47,211 nt of DNA from JOPF133 sp035505095 (GTDB lineage: Bacteria; Acidobacteriota; Terriglobia; Bryobacterales; Bryobacteraceae). The notes below the pieces were generated by a model. It worked only from the letters and a program-made list of their open reading frames with translations. It searched no databases and had not been told where the DNA came from. Every line of letters starts with the position of its first letter. Positions within the stretch are counted from its first letter, which is position 1. Location of the stretch: the NCBI GenBank assembly GCA_035505095.1, contig DATJRE010000346.1:1-47211 (forward strand), in the 5' to 3' direction. Both the position numbers and the translations under genes were made by a program. Positions 1-7,277 of this stretch are shown here, one piece after another.

Positions 1-986
1 TGCAGGAACAGCTCATCGCCGGCCTGGAACGCGTCCCTGGCGTGGAGGCCGCGGGCATGACCAATTTCCTGCCGGCTTCCGGCGCCACATTGCGCAACAA
101 CATTACGCTCGAAGGCGCGGCCGCCACTGCCGAAACCGGCAACATGCCGACCGGCTACCGGCTGGTGAGCCCGGGCTATTTGCAAGCGTTGCGTGTGCCG
201 CTGCTGGCCGGGGCATGGTGCCCGGAATTACGCGCCAGCATGCCGGGCGAACCCCAGATGATGGTCAACCGGCGCTTCGTGGATGTCTATGGACGTGGCC
301 GGAATTTGCTGGGGCGGGATATCGGCATCCCTGGATACGGAAATGCCCGCTGGACGATTGTGGGGGTGATCGGCAATATCAAAGAAGATTCGCTAAGCGC
401 TCCCGATTATCCTTATGTTTATGCCTGCGCGGGGGGCGGAAACTGGCCCGATCCGGAGTACGCCGTGCGCACCGCGGGTGACCCGCATCAGGCCATGAAT
501 TCCATTCGCCAGGTGGTGGCCGATGTAGCGCCGGGGCGGGCGATTTTCGGCGTCCAAACCATGGATGAGGCTCTCGACGGCACGCTCGACCGGCCGCGCT
601 CCAATGCGCACCTGCTGGCGCTGTTTGCGCTCGCCGCCATGACCCTGGCCGCTGTCGGCCTCTACGGGTTAGTCACCCAGATTGTCAACGCGCGCCGGCG
701 CGAGATGGGATTGCGGATCGCGCTGGGCGCGGCGCCGGGCCAGATTGTCGCTGCGGTAGTGGCCAGCGCGGGACGCCTGATTGCGGCGGGAATCGCGATC
801 GGCGCCGCCCTCACGGTGGCCTTGCAGCCGGTGTTCCGCAACTTGATTTTCGGGGTGAGTACGCTCGATGGCCTCAGCCTGGCTTACGCCGCGCTGGTGC
901 TGGCGGTGGTTTCCCTTCTGGCCGCCCTGCTCCCGGCGCGCCGCGCCGCGGCGATCGACCCCATGGAGTCCATGCGCGCGGAATAG
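1..986 (+). CDS. ABC transporter permease, FtsX/MacB type (ADOP-like), C-terminal part
   Basis: The reading frame is open from base 3, so the gene begins upstream of the window and only about 327 C-terminal residues are seen. They contain a MacB-like periplasmic segment (with NRRFVDVYG and WTIVGVIGNIKEDSL) followed by an FtsX domain. The three C-terminal membrane segments start near base 590. The cytoplasmic stretch RRREMGLRIALGA and the terminal LLPARRAAAIDPMESMRAE are hallmarks of MacB-type permeases. In acidobacteria these are often duplicated orphan permeases (ADOP) without a linked ATPase, and no ATPase lies downstream here. The substrate cannot be read from sequence. The internal GTG at 42 is not the real start, because the family context continues upstream of it. 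Confidence 0.88.
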   Translation, partial: QEQLIAGLERVPGVEAAGMTNFLPASGATLRNNITLEGAAATAETGNMPTGYRLVSPGYLQALRVPLLAGAWCPELRASMPGEPQMMVNRRFVDVYGRGRNLLGRDIGIPGYGNARWTIVGVIGNIKEDSLSAPDYPYVYACAGGGNWPDPEYAVRTAGDPHQAMNSIRQVVADVAPGRAIFGVQTMDEALDGTLDRPRSNAHLLALFALAAMTLAAVGLYGLVTQIVNARRREMGLRIALGAAPGQIVAAVVASAGRLIAAGIAIGAALTVALQPVFRNLIFGVSTLDGLSLAYAALVLAVVSLLAALLPARRAAAIDPMESMRAE

Positions 987-1004
987 CCGGGCGTAGGCGC
1001 CCGT

Positions 1005-1883
1005 TCAGTTCCCGCTTTCATTCAGGAAGCTGAAGACGTCCGCAACCTCGTCGGCATCCAAAGGCGGCCCGCCGATCCGCTTGGCTTTGGCTTGGATGGA
1101 CATCTTTCGGAAGCTGTGCGCCAGCGTGGCGGCAAAGGCTTTGGCGTTGTTCAGCGCTCCGCGAAGGGCCGGAGCGGACGCGGTGCCGTTACCCATCGGC
1201 CCGTGGCAAGTGGCGCAACCGCTCTCCTCAAAGATGTATCGCCCCGCGACCGGCGAGGCCCCCGAGCGCAGGCGGCTGTTTTGCGCCCGGGCTGGTTTCA
1301 GACTGGCGCGCAGCAGACGGAATTCGCGCGGGTCCAGCCGGAAATGGTCGGACAGGAGGTCGCGTTGAGTGAATGCCGGCTCCGCCACTCCGCTGGAGCC
1401 GTGCTTCCTGGTCCCCACGAAAACGTGGAATAACTCGTGCGCCACCACGCGGCCCACCGCGCGGCCGAAAACCTCCTCCCGCTCCTTCAGTTTCATGTGC
1501 GTCAGATCGTCCTTCAGGAAGTTGCGGATGCGATCGCAATTCACCTCCGCAAACGGAAGTACCAGCCCGTCGGTCAAATTGGTGAATCCCAGCGGCCCGT
1601 CTGTGCTGCCCGTGGAGAACAGATACGCTGGATTGCAGTTCCCGCGGAAGGTGATGACCGCCAGTTCCGTGGCCGCCCCAAATCCGGGGTGCTCGTCCAG
1701 CGACCACCATTGTAAAGGAAAGCCCAGCGGGGCCATGATATTGCCGACCTCCCGCCGCATGGAATCGAACACCACGGGTGACGGCTGAGGCTGAAATTGG
1801 GTAAAGAGGGCGATGGGCGCGACGGCTCCGGTTTGGCCCAGGGCCGGCCACACAGCCAGCGCCAAGCCAAGAAAATACTTCAT
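1005..1883 (-). CDS. Secreted HExxH protein fused to a C-terminal cytochrome c domain
   Basis: This 292-aa protein has a signal peptide (residues 1-16, ending ALGQ). Its central domain contains HELFH at 149-153, followed by G157 and H161. This resembles a zinc-metallopeptidase site but is spaced HExxHxxxGxxxH, not the metzincin HExxHxxGxxH. The C-terminal domain has a haem-c motif CATCH (223-227) with downstream GPMGNGT, and M261 is a candidate axial ligand. The protein should act outside the cytoplasmic membrane. Whether it is a true protease or a redox sensor/enzyme is unknown. It is convergent with the permease gene, 18 bases from its end. The domain pairing is unusual; the haem-binding call is firmer than the peptidase call. 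Confidence 0.8.
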   Translation of the reverse strand: MKYFLGLALAVWPALGQTGAVAPIALFTQFQPQPSPVVFDSMRREVGNIMAPLGFPLQWWSLDEHPGFGAATELAVITFRGNCNPAYLFSTGSTDGPLGFTNLTDGLVLPFAEVNCDRIRNFLKDDLTHMKLKEREEVFGRAVGRVVAHELFHVFVGTRKHGSSGVAEPAFTQRDLLSDHFRLDPREFRLLRASLKPARAQNSRLRSGASPVAGRYIFEESGCATCHGPMGNGTASAPALRGALNNAKAFAATLAHSFRKMSIQAKAKRIGGPPLDADEVADVFSFLNESGN

Positions 1884-1971
1884 GGTATTTTCCCGTCGTT
1901 TTTATCTTAAACCCGCCGCCCGGCCATTGGCATGTCCTCAACGGTTAACATCGGGCCGCGCGAAGCGCTCG

Positions 1972-2244
1972 GTGCCGCGAGCCGGGGCAGCCCACCAGAA
2001 GGTTCTCGATTCCGCGGTGCATCGCTGGTCGTCCCTGCCGTGGCAGCAATTAGAGGCCCGGCTGCGCGACGTGCGGAGCTACCAGGTCCAGATGGAGTCC
2101 GGAACATACCAGGTTGAAGTGGAGTTGCTCGAAAACACGCCAAAGTACCTCCATGTGATAGTCGCCGTGGATGATGGCAGTCTCCCGCGATCGACGGCGC
2201 CGTTGACCCGCAGCTTCGTTGTCCACAAAACGCCACCGCTTTAG
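1972..2244 (+). CDS. Small hypothetical protein
   Basis: I do not recognise this protein. The frame is open from 1882 (an ATG overlapping the divergent gene by 2 bases) to 2244. The part with the host-like codon pattern begins around the GTG at 1972 or the GTG at 2017. The downstream sequence looks protein-like: an amphipathic start (SSLPWQQLEARL), then alternating polar/hydrophobic strands (YQVQMESGTYQVEVELLE, KYLHVIVAVDDG). No signal peptide or membrane segment is seen, and no clear ribosome binding site marks any of the starts. The start is therefore uncertain and only the C-terminal 75 residues are secure. Confidence 0.45.
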   Translation: MPRAGAAHQKVLDSAVHRWSSLPWQQLEARLRDVRSYQVQMESGTYQVEVELLENTPKYLHVIVAVDDGSLPRSTAPLTRSFVVHKTPPL

Positions 2245-2315
2245 CCCGGGTCTATCGAACGTTTGTCTGGTACGCGCCATGGTCTTGTGCTAAGGTTGCA
2301 CCACGGATCGAGCAC

Positions 2316-3344
2316 ATGGACATCGGCAAGGAACTGCTCCTTCGCGAAGCCGCCGCGGCGGGAATCCCTGCGGAGCAGGCCGCCCTGCTGTGGACCCGTC
2401 TGGACGCGGCCACCGAAGGGCAATCGAAATTCGACTCCCTCAGCGTGGCTTACTATTTCGGCGGCCTGATCATCATCGGCGCGATGACCTTTTTCTTCAC
2501 TCTGGCCTGGGACCGGGTGGGCGGGGCGGGCATCCTCGCGCTGGCTTTGGCCTATGGCTGCGTGTTCGGCGGGCTGGGCGGATACCTGTTCCACGCCCGC
2601 AAACTGCGCGTGGCCGGCGGCCTGCTAACCACCGCGGCCGTCTGTATGATGCCGCTGGCGATCTACGGATTGGAGCGCCTGCTGAAGCTACCGGCCCAAG
2701 GTTCCGGCAGTTACCTGGACGAAGCCGTGCGCGAGAACCGGGTTTACATGGAGATCGCCAGCATAGCGGCCGGCGCCGTGGCTTTGCGCTTGGTACGCTT
2801 TCCATTCCTCACCGCGCCCATGGCGTTCGCCCTGTGGATGTTGTCGATGGACCTTGCGCCGCAGTTGTTCGGCTGGAACGAAACAACCTCGTCCCATGGC
2901 CTGTGGATTTCGGCAGCCTTCGGCCTGGCGATGTTACTGGCGGCTTACGGAATTGACCGCCGCACCAGGGACGATTACGCCTTCTGGTTATATCTGTCTG
3001 GCGTGATGGCGTTGTGGTGCGGCCTGACTTTCCAGGAGGACGGCAGCCCCTGGGAGTGGTTCGCCTATTGCCTGGTCAACATCGCGCTGCTGGCCGTCTC
3101 CACCTTTCTCGACCGGCGCGTGTTCGCGGTGTTCGGCTCCCTGGGAGTCGCCATCTATCTCGGTTACCTGGCTTCTTCGCTCTTCCGCGATTCCTTGCTC
3201 TTGCCGGTGGCGTTGACCGGTATTGGGCTGGCGGTGATTGCCGCCGCCGTCGGCTACCAGAAAAACCGGGCGAAAGTGGACGCGCTGGTCATCGGATCCC
3301 TCCCCGCGGGACTGCGGCGCCTTTCGCCGGCGGCCCGGAAGTAA
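2316..3344 (+). CDS. Polytopic membrane protein, DUF2157-like
   Basis: This 342-aa protein has a soluble N-terminus (about residues 1-45, including GIPAEQAALLWTRLD) followed by roughly eight to nine hydrophobic segments. The N-terminal helix pair that counts residues before the first membrane span, then YYFGGLIIIGAMTFFFTLAW, is typical of DUF2157-like membrane proteins. No catalytic motif is visible and the function is unknown. It stands alone on the plus strand, convergent with a 50-aa membrane protein. The start at 2316 gives the expected soluble N-terminus, though the upstream Shine-Dalgarno match is weak. Confidence 0.75.
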   Translation: MDIGKELLLREAAAAGIPAEQAALLWTRLDAATEGQSKFDSLSVAYYFGGLIIIGAMTFFFTLAWDRVGGAGILALALAYGCVFGGLGGYLFHARKLRVAGGLLTTAAVCMMPLAIYGLERLLKLPAQGSGSYLDEAVRENRVYMEIASIAAGAVALRLVRFPFLTAPMAFALWMLSMDLAPQLFGWNETTSSHGLWISAAFGLAMLLAAYGIDRRTRDDYAFWLYLSGVMALWCGLTFQEDGSPWEWFAYCLVNIALLAVSTFLDRRVFAVFGSLGVAIYLGYLASSLFRDSLLLPVALTGIGLAVIAAAVGYQKNRAKVDALVIGSLPAGLRRLSPAARK

Positions 3345-3366
3345 GCGTGCCTGGCCAGGCGATGGG

Positions 3367-3519
3367 CTAAGTGGCCCGGATCACTAAAACGCCGAAGAAT
3401 ACCAGGGCAATGGTGAGAACGGTGAGCGTGAGAACGCCCGCGTTCCATAGGGCGGATACCACTTGATGGCGAGTCTCCTCCTCGCCATCGTGGACGCGAA
3501 TCCGAGAGGCGTTAAGCAT
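3367..3519 (-). CDS. 50-aa single-span membrane protein
   Basis: A short ORF encodes 50 residues: MLNASRIRVHDGEEETRH, then a hydrophobic helix (about residues 27-47, LTLTVLTIALVFFGVLVI), then RAT. A consensus Shine-Dalgarno (AAGGAGG) lies 9 bases before the ATG, which supports translation. The charged, Glu-rich N-terminus probably faces the cytoplasm. It is convergent with the DUF2157-like gene, 22 bases away. It resembles no family I can name; small spans of this kind often serve as accessory subunits or regulators. Length and ribosome binding site make it credible despite its size. Confidence 0.65.
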   Translation of the reverse strand: MLNASRIRVHDGEEETRHQVVSALWNAGVLTLTVLTIALVFFGVLVIRAT

Positions 3520-3668
3520 GGCTTTTAACCTCCTTGGCCATCGGAAAGGCAGCCGGCCTTTCCACTTTCATTCTACGCGGGTAATTCTGGATTGCAAGGC
3601 CCTGAATCCCGATTGCCCGTCACCACCCCCGCGCGGCCACCGGTTGTATTTCAGCCCAACGGGCCCTA

Positions 3669-3704
3669 TATTAAGGCTGGGCCTTCTATTAAGGCCGGGC
3701 CTTC
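3669..3704 (+). repeat. Two tandem 18-bp repeats, each with an internal palindrome
   Basis: Units 3669-3686 and 3687-3704 are identical at 17 of 18 positions (TATTAAGGCYGGGCCTTC). Each contains AAGGCYGGGCCTT, which can pair on itself. They lie 100-135 bases before the next plus-strand start and are followed by a third GC-rich palindromic run. They could be binding sites or leader RNA structure. Confidence 0.7.
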
Positions 3705-3804
3705 GCGGGGGCGCGAAAGCCCGTTGCCATCTCGAACCGCTGGGGTCCTGCCCCGGTTGAGGCCGCGGGATTGCCGGCGTTTGCTTCCCAAGGAGGGATC
3801 TCGT

Positions 3805-4080
3805 ATGTGGCCTGCCTACTTAGTAATTACCTGGTTCGTTCTGGCGCTGGCGGTCCCGGTTGCCTGGGGCTTGGGGCGTGCGTGGCGCCGGGCGCGGGTC
3901 GCCCGACGGGTAACCTGTCCGGTAATCGGCGCGCCGGCCGAGGTGACGCTGGATCCGTGGTTTGCCGTGAAGATGCACGCCATCGGCAACCCGGAATTAC
4001 GCGTTCTCGGCTGCGGCTGCTGGCCGCAACAGCACGAGTGCGGCCGCGAGTGCCTGGAGCAGGTCCGCCGCGCGGCCTGA
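3805..4080 (+). CDS. Small membrane-anchored cysteine-rich protein
   Basis: This 91-aa protein has an N-terminal membrane helix (residues 5-24) followed by a basic stretch (RAWRRARVARR) and a cytoplasmic-type domain. That domain has five cysteines: C38 in VTCPVIG, C70 and C72 in LGCGCWP, and C79 and C83 in HECGRECLEQV. The pattern suggests metal binding or a redox site; similar small Cys proteins are common in acidobacteria but have no known function. The ATG at 3805 is chosen because AAGGAGG lies 8 bases upstream. The frame continues further upstream to a TTG at 3592, but that part crosses the tandem repeat and lacks a binding site. It heads the stress-like gene group. Confidence 0.75.
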   Translation: MWPAYLVITWFVLALAVPVAWGLGRAWRRARVARRVTCPVIGAPAEVTLDPWFAVKMHAIGNPELRVLGCGCWPQQHECGRECLEQVRRAA

Positions 4081-4159
4081 TTGCAGCGGATTTTCAGATC
4101 GAAAAAGACCGCTTGAAAAACGGCCAATTCGACGTATAATTCGGTCAGCGGAGGTTCCT

Positions 4160-4645
4160 ATGCCGCTTTCGGAGCGACTGCGTAGTTTCCTCGAATCCCA
4201 CCAGGCGGAATACACCCTCACCACCCATGCCAAGGCTTTCACGGCGCGGGCCGTCGCCGCCGCCGAGCACCTGCCCCCGCGGGAGATCGCCAAGACCGTC
4301 GTGATCTTCGGCGATGAGGCCTATCACATGATCGTGATTCCGGCCAGCAAGCTGGTGGATCTGTACGAAGTCCGTCCCGTGCTGGGGCTGTCGCAAGCCC
4401 GGCTGGCCACGGAAACCGAACTGGGGACGCTGTTCCCCGATTGCGAGCTGGGCGCCATGCCACCGCTCGGACCCCTTTACGGCCTGTCGGTCTATCTGGA
4501 CAACAGCCTGGCGGGCCAGGACACCATCGCCTTCAACGCGGGTACGCACTCGGAGGTGATGCACATGCGCATGGCGGAGTTCCGGCGGCTGGCCCTGCCG
4601 GCGACCGTCTCGCTGGTCCGCGAACCGGTGGCGCACGGCTGGTGA
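4160..4645 (+). CDS. YbaK/EbsC-family aminoacyl-tRNA deacylase
   Basis: This 161-aa protein matches the YbaK/ProX editing fold over its full length. It would hydrolyse mischarged tRNAs (for example Cys- or Ala-tRNAPro) in the cytoplasm. The conserved lysine is K45 in EIAKTVVIF, and the substrate-loop signature is FNAGTHSEVMHM near residues 125-136. The N-terminal start LRSFLESHQAEYTLTTHA is usual for the family. GCGGAGG lies 6 bases before the ATG. It precedes a helical RsbRD-like gene by 22 bases, so the two are probably cotranscribed. The exact tRNA specificity cannot be told. Confidence 0.88.
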   Translation: MPLSERLRSFLESHQAEYTLTTHAKAFTARAVAAAEHLPPREIAKTVVIFGDEAYHMIVIPASKLVDLYEVRPVLGLSQARLATETELGTLFPDCELGAMPPLGPLYGLSVYLDNSLAGQDTIAFNAGTHSEVMHMRMAEFRRLALPATVSLVREPVAHGW

Positions 4646-4667
4646 TTCTTCGCTCAGGAGGCGCCGC

Positions 4668-5144
4668 ATGCTCTCCAACCAACCCATCCGTCTGATCGAA
4701 CGCCACGAGCAAGAGATCGCGGCCATGATCGTCCACTCCATTCGTCACCATCCGGAGCTGGCCCACCTGGGCAGACTGCCCGAACCGGAACTGCGCGAAC
4801 GGGGCCGCGAGATCCTCAAGAATCTCAGCCACTGGCTGGCCGAGGCACACGACCGCCAGCTGGCCCACGAGTACGAAACCCTCGGCAACACCCGTTTTGA
4901 GGAGGGAGTTCCGCTCCACGAATCGGTCCGTGGCCTGTTCCTGCTGAAGGAAAAGATGATGGACTTCCTCGATGAGCAGGGAACCGACCAGGATTACTTC
5001 GCCATGTACGCCGAAGAGCAGTTTGAGCGGCGCATCGGCCGCTTCTTCGACCTGCTGACGATTCACCTGGTGCGCGGCTATGAAAAAGCCTGGCGCCACG
5101 CGCCGCATACCGCGCGCAGCCAACCGATTTCCGCGGCCGGTTAG
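4668..5144 (+). CDS. Helical protein resembling the RsbRD N-terminal domain
   Basis: This 158-aa, nearly all-helical soluble protein contains HEQEIAAMIVHSIRHHPEL early and a YETLGNTRFEEGVPLHESV segment mid-protein. The second pattern (LG..R..EGVPL.E) is typical of the RsbRD/RsbR N-terminal sensor region, which regulates stress sigma-factor partner switching or histidine kinases. No STAS, kinase or DNA-binding domain follows, so it stands alone. AGGAGG precedes the ATG at 8 bases. Its position between a tRNA-editing enzyme and a universal stress protein suits a stress role. Family assignment is by motif only. Confidence 0.65.
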   Translation: MLSNQPIRLIERHEQEIAAMIVHSIRHHPELAHLGRLPEPELRERGREILKNLSHWLAEAHDRQLAHEYETLGNTRFEEGVPLHESVRGLFLLKEKMMDFLDEQGTDQDYFAMYAEEQFERRIGRFFDLLTIHLVRGYEKAWRHAPHTARSQPISAAG

Positions 5145-5215
5145 CGGCTGGCGGCTTCCCCGGTAAGCCGTAAGGGCGGCGCCGGGACAGAGACCTTTTA
5201 GGGGGTGAACAAGTC

Positions 5216-6097
5216 ATGACCACGGCAATCTCCGTATCGAAGATTCTGCTGCCGGTGGAGTTTTCGGACCGCTGCCTGGGAGCGGCGCGCTGCGCCGAAT
5301 TCCTGGCGTGCCATTTCCATGCCGAGATGGTGGTGCTGCACGTTGTCACGCCACCCTACGTGGCTTATGGGGAGGTGAATGCGTACCCTCCGGCGGCCGA
5401 ATTCTACACCGAGCGATGGGAGCAAAGCAGAGCTGAGTTGGACGCATTCCTGCGCGATGCTCCTCCCGGCTTGAAGCTGCACCGCACACTGCTGGATGGC
5501 GACCCGGCGCGCCAGATTGTGGAATACGCGCACAACGGCCGCTTCGACTTGATCGTCATGCCGACCCACGGATACGGGCCCCTGCGCCGCTTCCTGCAGG
5601 GATCGGTGACCGTCAAGGTGTTGCACGACGCCGAGTGCCCGGTTTGGACCGGGCCGCACCTGGAGCAGGCGCCCGACTGGAACGGCTTCGCCGTCCGGCG
5701 GGTAGCGTGCGCCCTGGATCTGGGACCCCAGAGTGCGGCAGTGCTCGAGTGGGCCGCCGCCGCAGCGCGCGAATTCGCTGCCGGCCTGGTGATTCTGCAC
5801 GCGCTGCCCGCCTCCACGGTGAGCGCGGGCGGATTCAGTTTCGACCCCGAATGGCGCCTCCTGATGGAACGGGACGCACGCCGCAGGATCGCGCGGCTGC
5901 AGGCCGACCTGGACACCGGTGGTGAGGTGTACATCGAAGTAGGCGACGCGCCGGCAGCCATCCGCGACGCCGCGCGCTACCACAACGCCGACCTGCTGGT
6001 GATCGGCCGCAGCCAGGCCGCGGGAGTTCTGGGCCGGCTGCGGGCGGACGCCTACTCGATCCTGCGCGAGGCGCCCTGTCCCGTGGTCAGCATCTGA
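5216..6097 (+). CDS. Universal stress protein with two Usp domains
   Basis: This 293-aa cytoplasmic protein has tandem UspA domains (about residues 5-147 and 160-293). In domain 1 the nucleotide loop reads MPTHG (115-119), then nine residues, then GS (129-130). That matches the ATP-binding G-9x-G(S/T) pattern, with the first glycine replaced by proline. In domain 2 the equivalent loop (IGRSQAAGVLGRLRADA) has lost the final G-S, so it probably does not bind ATP. Tandem Usp proteins of this kind respond to starvation or oxygen stress. GGGGG precedes the ATG at 6-7 bases. It ends the plus-strand group that begins with the Cys-rich protein. Confidence 0.9.
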   Translation: MTTAISVSKILLPVEFSDRCLGAARCAEFLACHFHAEMVVLHVVTPPYVAYGEVNAYPPAAEFYTERWEQSRAELDAFLRDAPPGLKLHRTLLDGDPARQIVEYAHNGRFDLIVMPTHGYGPLRRFLQGSVTVKVLHDAECPVWTGPHLEQAPDWNGFAVRRVACALDLGPQSAAVLEWAAAAAREFAAGLVILHALPASTVSAGGFSFDPEWRLLMERDARRRIARLQADLDTGGEVYIEVGDAPAAIRDAARYHNADLLVIGRSQAAGVLGRLRADAYSILREAPCPVVSI

Positions 6098-6173
6098 GCC
6101 TGGGAATTTTGACGCACCGGCGTGCTCCGGCTCGCCGCTACCGAGTCACCGAAATCATCGGGACTCTGCCAAA

Positions 6174-7097
6174 CTAATTGGCTGTGGGAGTTTTCTCTAC
6201 GTGATCAACGACGATTACGTCTAAGGAAATGTCTTTGACCTTCACGAGTTTGAGGCCCAGTTGTTGCTGGAGGGCCACAAAGAGGTTCGGTAACCCGCCG
6301 GAAGAATCGGGGGGACCCGGCGGGGCGGCGAACGCTCCATTGGCCGCGCCAGACTGACAACGATCGCAGGCGAACCTGAGAGTAAAGTCGTATTTCCCCA
6401 TTAGCCCAGTCTTGTCAAGGACGCGCGGCTTCCTCGAAGCGAAATCGTTAGGATCCTCTCCCAGGGATTGAGCGATCAGCCGCCCTATACCCTTCACCAG
6501 ATCGCTGATCGCCTTCTCTTGCGCTTGGACGATAACCATCCCTCGCCCGAGCGACGTGAACATTTGCGGTCCGGGCGGGAGCACCAGGGCGCCATCGGCC
6601 CTTCTCTTCGGCATCTGGGACGTGTCCGAAACGAGGATATCCGGATTGGGCCTCGATTCCTTCAACTTCGGGCCTTCCGCGGCGACGATGAGTTCATAGC
6701 CGGGGAAATTGCGCTTTTCACGGTGGGCCTTGAGGTGGAAACGCTCCAGCAGAAGGTTCCGCATCATGAGCTGTAATTGTGCCTTCGTAGTATCTGCGGG
6801 CATTGTTGCGTCGATCTGATAAAGATTGGGTCCCATGTTATCCATCATCCAGGAAGGGCCGATCATTTGATCGACGTCCACATCGTAAGCTCTCATCAGC
6901 AGAGAAAACATTCCGATACAGCACAAATGAATTCTGCCGGGATCGCTGGTGCCAGGTCCACCGCTATTGGAGAAGACAGGATGCGATGCCAGTTTCACAA
7001 CTTTCACGGATGCGGCATCGAAGGCTCCTGGTTGCCCCCACAGCATCGCGGCCGTGAGACAGGCGAAAGCGGCTGCCCGGCCAAAACCGCCCATCAT
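6174..7097 (-). CDS. DUF3738 / TIGR03435-family secreted protein
   Basis: This 307-aa protein has a signal peptide (MMGGFGRAAAFACLTAAMLWGQ) followed by FDAASVKVVK, the usual beginning of the DUF3738 domain. LLMRAYDVDVDQMIGP, LLLERFHLKAHRE and the C-terminal VIVVDHVEKTPTAN also match this soil-associated family, which is strongly expanded in Solibacter. Its function is unknown; related domains are found fused to BlaR1-type M56 peptidases. AAGGAG lies 3 bases before the first ATG and 6 before the second (7094), so either may be used. A BlaI-type palindrome covers its promoter. It is divergent from the Gfo/Idh/MocA gene. Confidence 0.88.
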   Translation of the reverse strand: MMGGFGRAAAFACLTAAMLWGQPGAFDAASVKVVKLASHPVFSNSGGPGTSDPGRIHLCCIGMFSLLMRAYDVDVDQMIGPSWMMDNMGPNLYQIDATMPADTTKAQLQLMMRNLLLERFHLKAHREKRNFPGYELIVAAEGPKLKESRPNPDILVSDTSQMPKRRADGALVLPPGPQMFTSLGRGMVIVQAQEKAISDLVKGIGRLIAQSLGEDPNDFASRKPRVLDKTGLMGKYDFTLRFACDRCQSGAANGAFAAPPGPPDSSGGLPNLFVALQQQLGLKLVKVKDISLDVIVVDHVEKTPTAN

Positions 7098-7115
7098 CCT
7101 CTCCTTGCGCCAAAG

Positions 7116-7135
7116 ATTATACTAAACAATTAGTA
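7116..7135 (-). promoter_or_regulatory. BlaI/MecI-type operator over a -10 box
   Basis: TACTAA-ACAA-TTAGTA at 7120-7135 is a perfect palindrome with the TACTA-N6-TAGTA layout of BlaI/MecI operators. On the minus strand it overlaps a consensus -10 box, TATAAT (7121-7116), about 19 bases before the DUF3738 start. No good -35 box lies at the right distance. A repressor bound here would block this promoter. Confidence 0.6.
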
Positions 7136-7277
7136 CGAATCCAGGCGATTTGTCAAGGCGCGATGCAGGCAGGCGCCGCTGGCACGGCAAAGCGGGCGCG
7201 GACGTTCCGCGGCGCATCCGAGTCCCGCCCTTGTGCCCCGCCCGGCCGGGTCATATCCTGACAGAGAGGTACCCCTG

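Noticed and set aside
3592..3804. In-frame upstream extension of the Cys-rich membrane protein
   Set aside because: The TTG start has no binding site, whereas AAGGAGG precedes the ATG at 3805 directly before a membrane helix.
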